DNA of 64,000 bases from Corella eumyota (taxonomy: Eukaryota > Chordata > Ascidiacea > Phlebobranchia > Corellidae): NCBI GenBank assembly GCA_963082875.1, contig OY720101.1:12175671-12239670 (forward strand). Reading direction: 5' to 3'. Below, one piece after another: positions 1-12,300 of this stretch (positions are counted from its first letter, which is position 1; every line of letters begins with the position of its first letter). Both the position numbers and the translations under genes were made by a program. The notes below the pieces were generated by a model. The model was given only the letters and a program-made list of their open reading frames with translations, had not been told where the DNA came from and searched no databases.

Positions 1-195
1 GATTCCCACAGCTTCCATGCAATAACACTCTTAAATAAAGTGCTATAAACAATATTTAGTTATTGTAAGACAAAAAAGTAATATTCAAAAATGGCACAGA
101 AAAAAATGTATAACTAATTAAGGTACAGGGTTCAATCCCCACTGCTTTCATTCTGTAACACTCTCTAATAAGTTGCTATAAACGATACTAATTTC
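1..195 (+). mobile_element. tRNA-derived SINE head fragments
   Basis: Two degraded plus-strand pieces of the main SINE family. Each carries the B-box-like GATTCCCAC or GGTTCAATCCCC motif followed by the family's gctataaac-type body. They lie upstream of the first visible sushi exon, presumably in an intron whose 5' exon is outside the window. Confidence 0.55.
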
Positions 196-301
196 TACCA
201 AGCCAAAAAAGTATTCGGTAAATAACTAAAAATGGCACAAAAAAAATATTTTTATCTTTTTGAAGATTTTTTTTTTATTTTTAAATATAATTTTGGTTTA
301 G

Positions 302-3300
302 CAATTGGATGTGGTGAACCTAATATAACCAACATATTGCCAGAACATACAAACTTTACCTATGGTAATCAATTAGAAGTATATTGTATGCCAGGCCATT
401 ACCTTCTACCTAAAAGTGACAACCCCCCAGTTTTAATGTGTGATACTTCTGGTATTTGGTTTCCTAATACGGACCAGTATACATGTAAAGGTAAGATTTT
501 TATGGCTTTTGTTTTATTGGTAGATGACCATTGTTAAAGGATCTTGGCATCTATACAAAGGGTCCTGAGTTTGATTCTCACTGCTTGTATAGCCTGCAAC
601 AATTTAGTTGAATTTTATAAAAATTTAGTGGTTTTGGGTTTTGTAAGCAGCGGGAATCAAACCCTGAGTCGCATGCAGTGATTTCTATTGTCTTTACCAG
701 ACGGAACTTAACAAAACAATTGCTTTAAATTACCACTTCATATTTAAATTACCATTAACCTTTTGTTAAAATATCTTATTATTAACCATTTATTTTTAAA
801 GTACCATTGACCATATATTTTTAAACCATCCCTAACCATTTATTTTTAAACATTCATTAGCCATTTATATTAATTATTTACCAAAAGTTTATTTTTAAAT
901 TACCATGAACCATTTATTTTACAATCACCATCAACCATTTATTTTTAAATCACTATTAACCATTTATTTTTAAATCACTATTAACCATCTATTTTTTAAT
1001 CACCATCAACCATTTATTTTTAAATTACCACTCACCATTTATTTTTATAGCACCATTAACCATTTATTTTACAATCACCATCAACCATTTATTTTTAAAT
1101 CACCATCAACCCTTTATTTTTAAATCATCACTCACCATTTATTTTTATAGCACCATTGACCATTTATTTTTAAACTACCATAAACCATTATATTTTAATT
1201 CATAATTTCCCAATTATTTTTAAATCACCATTAACCATTTATTTTTAAATCACCATCAACCATTTATTTTTAAATCGCATTTAATCATCCATTTTTAAAT
1301 CATCATCAACCATTTTTTCAAAATTACTATCAACTATTTATTTTCAAATTGATATTAACCATTTATTTGCAAATTACCATAACTAATTTCTTTTCAAATT
1401 ACCATTAACCATTTACTTTTAAATTACCATTAACCATTTATTTTCAACTACTTTAAACTATTAATTTTCAAATTACCAATTACCATTTATTTTTGAATAG
1501 TTATCAACCATATATTTTTAAATTACCATTAACCATTACCTAATTATACAGCTATAGAATGCACTCTACCACGTTATATAAGAAGTGCCACAGTAATTGG
1601 TGAAAATGTGTTTAACAGTACAGTAAAAGTAACATGTGAACCAGGATTTTATTTAAGAAGAGGAATGAATTATATTGAAGCTACTTGTATGGCTGATGAG
1701 ACTTGGACCGAAAATTTAAACGATGTTATTTGTTTACGTGAGTTTATTATTTTTTATTGTCATTTAATATGATTTAGAATCGAAATCAAATAAAGCTTTT
1801 AACAGCATGGTAAAGGGGTTAGAACACTTGCTACATTACATGAGGTTGTGGGTTCGATCCCTACTAAAGCATTTTTTATTCTTTGAACATATAAAAATAA
1901 ATTTATTTTTACAATACATTTATTTCATTTATTTTTTGCTAATTAATTGTTTAACTAAAAAAAAATTGGAGTTGGTAGGATTCAAACCCAAGGCCTCTAA
2001 AGTCGAGTTGCTATATTATATTTATTTTTATTTAAAATTTAATTAATTTATTTTTCAGCTTTTAACTGTGTTCTACCTCCTATATTACCCCACTCTATAC
2101 AAACAACATTATCAACTGCCCAAGCCCCAGCTTATAACTCTATAGTTGAATATAAATGTGAACATGGATATTGGATGAATGAGACTGGGATATTTAGTAA
2201 AATTGTTAATTGTATTGAAACTGGGTTGTGGATGCCTGAAATCGATTTTTCGTGTTTTAGTAAGTAAGAATTTTTAAAAGTAAATAAAATCTGAATATTT
2301 TAACACAAAAAATAACTGTTAATTGCTAAATTTTTACAGTTAAGTTACTTTTCTTAAGTGTAAATAGTCAACAAAAAATTTTGAAACGTTTTTTATTTAA
2401 ATTGTGAAAAGGCTAACTTTACGGCCTAAACATAGAGCAACATTTGTTACCCTGACCTAGTCTAAAGTTGACTACAGCAGTTAAGGATATTATAGATTAT
2501 AATTACCTGATAATTATTCTGCAAATGTTTTTTTTGTCCATTTTTAAAAAAGCGTTAAGGCCACAACGTTATGAAAGCAATAGGAATCAAACCCAGGATC
2601 TCACGTAGCAATCTCCAGAACATTTAACAATTTAACCGGCAGCATGGTGTAGTGGTAAGAACACTTGCTTCACCACTATGAGGTCGTGGGTTCAATCCCC
2701 ACTGCTCTCATGCTGCAGCGCCCTTGAGTGAGGCCCTATTAACGGTACAAACTCCTGCTGAGCCAGCACTTATTCAGCAGCATAATTACTGGGGAATTAT
2801 AATCTATAACATCCCAAACTGCCAAAGACACCTCGAGACTGGGTCGGAGTAACTGATGTTACTCTATGTTGAGGTTGCGCATTCGACCTTACCACATCGA
2901 GTATAAAGATATACAAAAAAAAACTACACATATATTTAGGGGTACAATGTGAAGCACCACCCCAAAAAAGGAACTCAAAAATTGACTACCAAGATGGCCT
3001 CAACCTTACAGCATACAACATGGATCATATATTAAGTTATAAATGTGATGATTTCTGTTTATTGTCGGCACAATATGATATAATGGAATGGGCTTACACA
3101 GGGTTAACTGAGGTTCATATTGTATGTGAGAATAATGGTTTATGGAAGCCACATCCTGATTCTTTTGCTTGTAGAAGTAAGTGTGTGTTTTTTAATTTTT
3201 TGATGCTTTTTGTCTTCTCCAAGAGTCGTTAATATTTGTTTAATTTGTTGTGAAATAAGTAAGAAGTGATGTTGCATTACTTAAGATTTAAAACATAGAT

Positions 3301-6300
3301 GCGGTGAGAATCAAACTCTAGGCCCTATTTACTGTGCTTCTGGCATTGAAATTACCTTATGATAGCAGTAGGAATCAAACTCGAGGCCTTTGGTTTTGGA
3401 TGGACTATTTGAATTTGTTTCAAATCATAAACTTGTTTTTGTCATTTTTTTAATGCCTTATTTTATAGCTAATCCCATATTTCTTTTTTGTCATTTTTAT
3501 TAATACAGAAAATATTTTAAAAAAAGTTTAAAAAATTCTTAGCAACACTAACTTTTGACCAGCAATGTGGTGTAGTGGTAAGAACACTTGCAACACCACA
3601 TGAGGTTTGTGAGTTTGATGCCCACAGCTTCCATGCTGTAGCGCCCCATAGTAAGGCGCTATAAACGGTATGAACTCCTGCTGAGCCAGCACTTAATCAA
3701 CAGCTTAATTATCAGGCAATTATAATTTATATAATATCCCAAACTGCCAAAAATAACTCGAGACTGGGTCAGGGTAGCAAATTTAGCTCTTTGTTTGGGT
3801 TGTGAAATCGACCTTTTTACATCAAGGATAAATAAATATAGAAAAAAAAACTAAGCAACATTTTTTATTCAGTAATGCTTTTTTTGTAGCAATAGCTGAA
3901 GGTCCTGTTCCAGTAGGTTATACCTCAGGTTTAAATAATGATCAAGTTATTTACCAAGAATGGCTTAAGGATGAACAATTTGTAAATGAGGATTTAGTAA
4001 ACCACCCTTATGTTAAAGCAGAATATACTGGTATGTTGTAATATTAAATCCTTATATTCTAGAAATAGTTAAAAAATAAAATATGTTTAAAATAATTTAA
4101 AGTTTTGCTAGCAATAGGAATTTAACTCAGAACTGAAGTTTTATAAAGAATATATGAATATATTGTGCATTCGACTTTCCCACATCGAGGATAAAGATAT
4201 ATACAAAAAAAATAAAATAAAATAAAATATCACTTAAAAAATGGCAAACAGTAGTTTTTTTTTCATTTGGCTTGCACTTGGCTTAACTACATGTGGTCCT
4301 GGGTTTGATCCCCACTGCTCTCATGCTGTAGTACCCTTAAGTAAGGCGCTATAAACTGTATGAACTCCTGCTGAGCCAGCACTTAATCAGCAGCTTAATT
4401 ATCGGAAAATTACAATCTATAATATCCTAAACTGCCAAATACAACTCAAGACTGAGTTAGTGTTGTTACTCTATGATAAAGTCGTGATGTCAACCTTCCC
4501 ACATCGAGGATAAAGATTTAAAAAAATCTTATTTAGGCCCAAAAATTAAGTTTTTTTAAATAGAAGATATATTAATATTATTAAGTATTTTAAATTTTTA
4601 GGTGATACGAAATGGTATGATGGTGCTAGCCTACCTGGTTCAATGGCAATTGATTCAAATTATTCTGACCCACAAACTAGTGCTTCTATGTTATTAGATG
4701 GAGATCCTAATACTAGTTGGGAGCCTAATATAACTACTGATAGACATTATACTGCTACTATATATCTAGGTGATCTGTATGATATAGAGGTATGTTATGG
4801 ACTAAAAAAAATTAAGATAATAAATAAGTTTTTTAATTAGCTTTTAAAATTGTAGGGTGAATATATTTGACTGTACATCATTGATTTGTTATTTGTGCAA
4901 TGGTTAATCCCCTAGGCATTAACATATAAGATTCTTGGTTTGATTCCCACCGTCTCCATATTAAAGTACCATTTAAAAAAGGTTTAATAATACCTACTTA
5001 TGCTTAATTAAAACTATTAAGCAAGTTAATAATTGAATAGGCAATTTTTTCTTTTTAATTGATTTTTTTATATTGATGTGGAAAGGTTAACTTTACAGGC
5101 TAAACATAGAGTAATATAACTTACTTTAACTCAGTCTTTATTGCCCTGAGCAGTATAGAAAATTAGTAATTTTAGTGATCCAAAAATTAATCTGCAGATT
5201 TTTTCTTAGCTTAGCAGGAGTTGTACCATTTATTGTGCCTTACCCAAGGGCGCCAAGGCATAAAAACAGTGGGGATCAAACCAAGGACCTTACGAAGTAA
5301 AACCAAGTGTGTTTTATCTAGTCAATAAAATTCAAGAATTTTAAAATCAACTCAAGACTGGGTCAGGGTATAAAAATCACTCTTTATAAAAATGCTAACA
5401 ATGCTAACAATTATTAAAAGATTCAAATAGAAAATATATCACAGGGTATAGAAATGACCTCAGGAACTAAAGATGAGGCCGGATCAGTTCTTGATTTCCA
5501 ACTAAAATACTCTCCTGGTGGTAAACTCTTCAACCAGACAACTGAGCTCACAACACGAGGTCGTTTCACTGGTAGAGCTCCTACTGCTGAGAATTTATGG
5601 GCAAAAAAAGGAAGCAAGTATTCGTTTACAAATTTCAATGGAAAGGCTCAATTTGTTCAGGTTCGTTTTGATAATTTTAAAAAGATGCTGTTTTGATTGT
5701 GTTTATATTTTTTTCTGTAGAGGCTGGTTTTACAGTCTTAAGATAGAGTAACATTTGTTACTTTGACCCAGTATTAAGTTGATTTTTGCTATTTTAAATT
5801 ATAAACTGAACAATTATAAACTGGCAGCATGGTGTAGAGGTTAATACACTTAGTTTCACTATAAAAGGTCCTGGGTTTGATCCCCACTGCTCTCATGCTG
5901 TATTGTCCTCAAATAAATTATTATAATTAATAATATCCCAAACTGCCTAAGGCGACTTAATATTGGATCAGGGTAACAAATGTTACTCTATGTTCAGGTT
6001 GTAAAGTTGACCTTCCCACATTGAGGATAAATAAATATAAAAAAAAATAAATAACCGATATTATTTAAACTGGCCAAGGCTCATTAAAAACACATACACA
6101 GAAATTTCTTACATTTTGGCTGAAAATTGTTTTCGAAAATTCTATAATACAAATTTTTTTTTTTCAGTTAACAGTGTTGTCAACTAAAGATGTTTCATAC
6201 CCACCAAATGTACAGGATATTAAATTTTTGGCAACACCATTTAAGTGGATTGTTTATTATCCTATGGACTATATAACTGTTCCTGTTTTTAATGGAGTCT

Positions 6301-9300
6301 TAATTCTGGGCATGTTTTTTCTTTTGTATTTTGCGTGGAGAAATGACAAAGAAGATAGGAATTTTTATCAGGTATTTAAATTCATAATTTTTTACTATAA
6401 ATTTAGTTTTGTTTTTAAATTGACCCAGTCTCGAGTTGCCTTGAGCAGTTTAAAATATTATAAATTATAATTGCCCGATAATTGACTTGCTAATTAGGTG
6501 CTGGCTCAGCTGAAGTTCATACTAGTGTTAATATAGCCTTACCTAAGAGCGCTACGGCATGAGAGCTGTGGTGATTGAACCCAGGACCTTATGTAGTAAC
6601 AACCAGTGTTCTGACCACTACACCACTCTGAAAGTCTTATTATTTATCCTTAATGTGGAAAAGTCATTTTCACAGCATAAACATAGACTAACGTTTGTTA
6701 CCTACATTTATAGCCCCTTTTCTTTAGAGCGCTTTTGTATTAAACCAGTGGAGAACTAACTCAAGGCCTTATATGGTTAAGCTAATTGTTTTAAACCACT
6801 ACACCCTACCAGTTAAATAAAATATTTTTATAAATTTTTTTGTGTTTTATATTTAACAATAAATAATTTTAAACAATTTCTTTAGTTTGGTTGGGAAGAT
6901 GGGAATTGTGATCACCTACCATCCAATTGTAAATGTTGTGTTGTTAAACTTCACTTCAGTGATTTATCTCAAGTTAAAACTATAGTATGCAGGTATGTTA
7001 ATTATTATCTTATATACATTTTTAATTCACTTTCTTTTATTCTATAAATTTATATTTTATTGCGTAAAAAATAGATATATTTATTCAATTCCATATTTTA
7101 TCCTATTAACATGGTAAATTAATTTTTATGCTTAATATAAATGTCTAAGTCTGTAGTTTTATTTGCAATTTGAAATAAATTTTTTTGTATTTTGTAATGT
7201 TTAGTTTTTTTAGCTCGACTAAAATTATTATTATCAATAAAATATTACAGTATAAAAGTAGTGTTGGATTAAACCCAGGACCTTATATACTGATACCCAG
7301 TGCTTTTAACCGAATGAGAGCAATGGGGACCGAACCCAGTACCTTATGTGTTCAGACCACTACACCACCCTGCCGGTTTTTGACATATTATGGGCAGCGT
7401 GGTGTAGTGGTAAGAACACTTGGTACACCACCATGAGGTACTGGGTTCAATCCCCACTGCTCTTATGCTGTAGTGCCCTTGAGTAAGGCGCTATAAACTG
7501 TATGAACTCCTGCTGAGCCAGCAATTAATCAGCAGCATAATTACCGGGCAATTATAATCTATAATATCCCAAACTGCCACAGGCAACTCGAGACTGGGTC
7601 AGAGTAACTGATGTTACTCTATGTTTAGGTTGGGCATTCGACTTGTCCACATCGAGGATAAAGATATATACAAAAAAATATATACATTGCCAGTTTACGT
7701 TAAGTATTCCAAAAATATTAAAATAAAATTTTACTTTGTATAGGTTAGCAGGTACTTTAGACACTTCAAGCCTTATAGTAATGAACCAACTACATGCTAA
7801 CTCACAAGAACAAGTAATATTAATACTACCTAGTTTATATGGTGAATTAAAACGACTTGATATTGGTTATATTGGATGTGATAACTCCCCTAGGCATAAG
7901 ACTATCACTAACAACATGTAAGTTTTAGGGTTAACTTTATTAAAATTATTACATTTTGAAACATAATATGATTGTTAATCCAATTTCTTTTTAATTATTT
8001 GTCCTCAATGTGGGAAGGTCAATTTGACAGTCTAAACATAAAGTAACATCAGTTATTCTGACCCAGTCTCAAGTTGACTTTGGCTGTTAAGGATATTATA
8101 GATTATAGTTGCCCGATAATTAACCTACTAAATGGATTTTGTCTCAGTAGTTAGTACTGTTTATAGTACCATAACAGATTTAAAAGATTATTTAAAAAAA
8201 ATAAAGTTAAGTTAGTTCTTTAATTAAGTTAGATAATTTACAATATGCTTAAATTTTTGTTGTAAATTGATAAATAAAATTTGGTTTTTGATATTGTTTA
8301 GGAGAGTTACAATAAAAATTGGTGAATTTAAAAAGCACAAACTACTGTATGGTAGAATGGATTGGTTTTATATTAAAGATAAAATGACTTTATATAAGGA
8401 TGAGCCAACTTGTATACCTATATATAAACGAGGTAAAATATTTTTATTTTATTTGTCCCCAATGTGGAAAGGCCAATTTCTTTGACTTTAACATAGAGTA
8501 ACATTTGTTACCTCAACCCAGTCATGAGTTGCCTTTCACAGTTTGGGATATAACGGAATATAATTGCTGTAAATTAAGCTGCTTATTAAGTTTTGACTCA
8601 GCAGAAGCTCTTACCGTTAATAGCCCTTTACTCAAGGGTGCTACAGCATGATAGCAGTGGGGATCAAACCCGGGACCTTAAGTAGTAAAGTCAAGTTTTC
8701 CAACAACTAATTTTACAGCCTAAATTGAGACTAACATTTGTTTTCGTTAGGTTTGATAGTTTTGTATATTATTGACCAGGTAATTTTGCCTGATCATTCA
8801 AATATTTATTTTTTTAAAGTAAGTTATGTAACTGCTGCCTTACTTAAGAATACTGCTTAAAAGCAGTGGGGATTAAACCCAGGACCTCATGTAGTAAAGC
8901 GCAGCATCAAATTCTTATAGTACTTTCAATAAAATATATTTTTGACCTTTTTATATTATCTGGTTACTTAGCTGGCAATAACTGTATCTCAAAAATAATA
9001 AATTGTTTTTGCAGAATCGAAACAACACAAAAAAGCAATTACAAAAGTAAATTCTATGAACCCAGTATTTAAATGGTTTTATAATGTTTTACATAACCAT
9101 TTACTATACACTTTCTTTGTAAAAGGTAAGATGTATTTCTAAAGCATTTTTTATTAAATATTTTGCCTAATTGATTTTTAATGGTAAAATTTCGTTTTTA
9201 AGCTTGAGGTCTTGAGTTTGATCCATGCTGCTGACATTTCTTCAATTTAATTTTTTTTTTAAAGATTTTTAGATGTTTAAACTAAAATAAGACTTACTGT

Positions 9301-12300
9301 TTTTTTAGTTACAATATATTTTTTTTTGGAAATTTTTCAGATATTTATTTTAAACTGTTACTGTAACTATTTTTTTACATATTGTTTATTTGCTTTTTAG
9401 ATTTCCTTACCCAAAGCACCCGTATAGAACGAACCCTAATCCTAACGTGGGGCTGTTTTTTGACCCTTACCACAACATTTTTATCCTACCATTTTACCTA
9501 CATCATAAACCTTATAAAGATTTTTACATGCTATGGTATAGGAGGTATTTGTGCATTAATTTCAATGCCATTTATGACCATGCTTTTAGGCTGTATTGTA
9601 TATACCCCTGTGTATACAAAACCTAGAAATAAAGAGATTTTTGAGCAGTATAGGTCAGATTTACAAGCATATCGGTCTTTTGGGGGGAAGTCTATTGAGC
9701 AAGAATTAAATGAAATAAAAAGTAAATATTCTTTGAATACGATTGAGAGTTCGATTGAGTCTGGGGACTGGAATTATTTAGCAAATAAAGATGGACCTTT
9801 TCCTGCTTCTAGGGCAAGTATTAATTTTTTACATTATTTTTTTGCATATTAATATCCTTAATGTTAAAGGACTAACTTTACAGTATAAACATAGAGTAAC
9901 ATTTGTTACCCAAACCTAGTCTAAAATTGACTTTGGCAGTTTGGGATATTATTGATTATATTTGTCTAACAATTAATCTGCTGGTCTGCAGGAGTTTGAA
10001 TTCTTGCTTAGCAGGAGTTTGTACTGTTTATAACACCTTACTCAAGAGCCCTACAACATAGAAGTAATGAGAATCGAACTCAAAACCACATGTAGACACT
10101 ACACCATGCTGCCAGTTGTATTATTTTCTGATTATTTATTTTTGAATAATATTTTAGCCCAAAAAACTAAAGTACATTAGCAAGTAACTATAAGGCTGAG
10201 GTCTTTGGTTTAATCCCCACTGATCTCATGCTGTAGCGCCCTTGAGTAAGGCGCTATAAACGGTATGAACTCCTGCTGAGCCAGCACTTAATCAGCAGCA
10301 TAATTATCGGGCAATTTTAATCTATAATATTCCAAACTGCCACAGGCAACTCGAGACTGGGTCGGGGTAACTGTTGTTACTCTATGTTTAAGTCGCGCAT
10401 TCGACTTTCCCACATCGAGGATAAAGATATATACAAAAAAAAAAAAAGGCTATAATATGCCAGTACTGGGGATCAAACCCATGACTATCAGAAGATATAA
10501 AAATTAAAGCCCAATAGTTTATTTTACAGGCTTTAGATGACATAGAAAAAGACCAAATTCAGTTATTGGATTTTCTTCTAAAATTTAAACATCTTGACAT
10601 TAATGCTGTTATATCATCCTTGACATTTCCTAGTATAACAGATAGTTTAGATTCCTGTTTATTACCTGCTAGATTTAGAAAAACTTATGTTGGTACAGGT
10701 CAGTCTTAGCAATTTACTATATACGTTTTTTGGTTAACTTCCTTTTTCTTTCATAATATAGCAGGCTTGAGTAATATCACGTCAAAACCCAGTACCTTAT
10801 TATTCAAAGCTGCCATGAGCAACTTAAGACTGGGTCTAGGTAGCAATATTTTTTATATCTTTTTATCCTTATTTTTGGAAAATCAACTTATATCTGTCCA
10901 AAAATTCAAACCTGATTAAGTGTTGGCTCAGCAAAAGTTCATACTGTTTATAGCGCCTTACTCAAGGGTGCTATAGCATGAGAGCAGTGGGGATCAAACC
11001 CAAGACCTCATGTAGTGAAGCCAAGTGTTCTAACAACTACACCATGCTGCTAATTAGGCAGTAAATTCAGGCTTATTTTATTCAGGACACACTAAAAAAT
11101 ATTTAAACTTAAAAAAAAATTTATAGACTACTTGGAGACAGATTCATATATTTATGATTTAAAAAAAGCAACAAAATTAAGAAATTCAAGAATTCCAAGA
11201 AGAACTAGATCATGTCCTGCTATCATGCAATTTCTTGGTAATTGTTTTTATTTTCTATTTTTTTATTTTTTTTAAGCCTGGAGTTAAATTTTGAAATATT
11301 TTTAGAAATTTTTTTTCGGAAAATATTTTTGAATTTTTTTTTGGAAAATTTTTTTTGCTCCAGGACACATGGAGTTTGAGAGCAGGACCAACATTTCTCT
11401 TCCAGATCTTCCGAGCATCATTCAGGAGAATGATGACTTGCTCAGTTGTGCCAGCATGTGGTCGAGATACTCGATTGTGGAGGAGTGGCACAATGTCCAC
11501 AAGAGTTTAGATCCTCCTCTAAATCTCTTGTTTCCTCCTGATCCCTGCTCTTGTACCAGGTAAGTTAAGTTATTATGGTGGTTTTTAACACCTTCATGAA
11601 TACACAAGGTTATGGGTTTGATTCCCACTGTTGGTGGAGTCAATTTTTTGATGAATTTGTAACAATGTAGTTAAAACACATGTATTAATACTTAAAGTTT
11701 TAGGTTTAATCCCCACTGTTGGTGGAGTTAATTTTTTGCTAAATTAGTGGCAGGGTGGTTAAAACCCTTGCATTAATACATAAGGTTGTGGGTTTGATTC
11801 CTACTGTTGGTAAAGTTTTTTTGCTGGGATTTTTAACATAGTGAATAAACAAACCAAATGTTCAGGGCTTAAACCCCACTGTTGATAGAGATAATTTGTT
11901 TTTGCTAAATTTGAATTGCAACTTGAAGTTCTGGATTTGATATCCATTGCTTTAATGTTATATAATTCTTAAGTAATACTAAAAACATAATTCTGCTATA
12001 ACAGAGCTTTGTAGACAATGGATAGTTGTATATGGTGGCCAGACATTTAAATCCCTTTCACATGAACACCTTACATTTAATACCCTTTATCCTACCCCCT
12101 TTAGAAGAACCCCTTTTATTTGAAACCCTTTATCTGAACCCCTTTCACTTGAACACTTGAAACCCCTTATCTTAACCCCTTTTATTTGAAACCCCTTATC
12201 TGAACCCCTACATTTAAACCCCTTATCTTAACCGCTTTTATAAGAGCCCTTACATTTGAACCCTTTACACTTAATCCGCTTTCATTTAAACCCCCATTTT

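Noticed and set aside
726-1540. CRISPR-like regular repeats
   Set aside because: Units are contiguous with no unique spacers, imperfect and in an intron of a eukaryotic gene; it is a minisatellite.
7552-7764. ORFs reading through SINE copies (also at 6.6, 18.3, 35.9, 48.5 and 62.4 kb)
   Set aside because: They consist mostly of SINE sequence translated by chance; similar peptides recur wherever the SINE body lies in the same orientation.
11255-11643. Minus-strand open frames over polycystin exon 16
   Set aside because: They are antisense shadows of exon 16 (11364-11559), which has good splice sites and correct phase on the plus strand.
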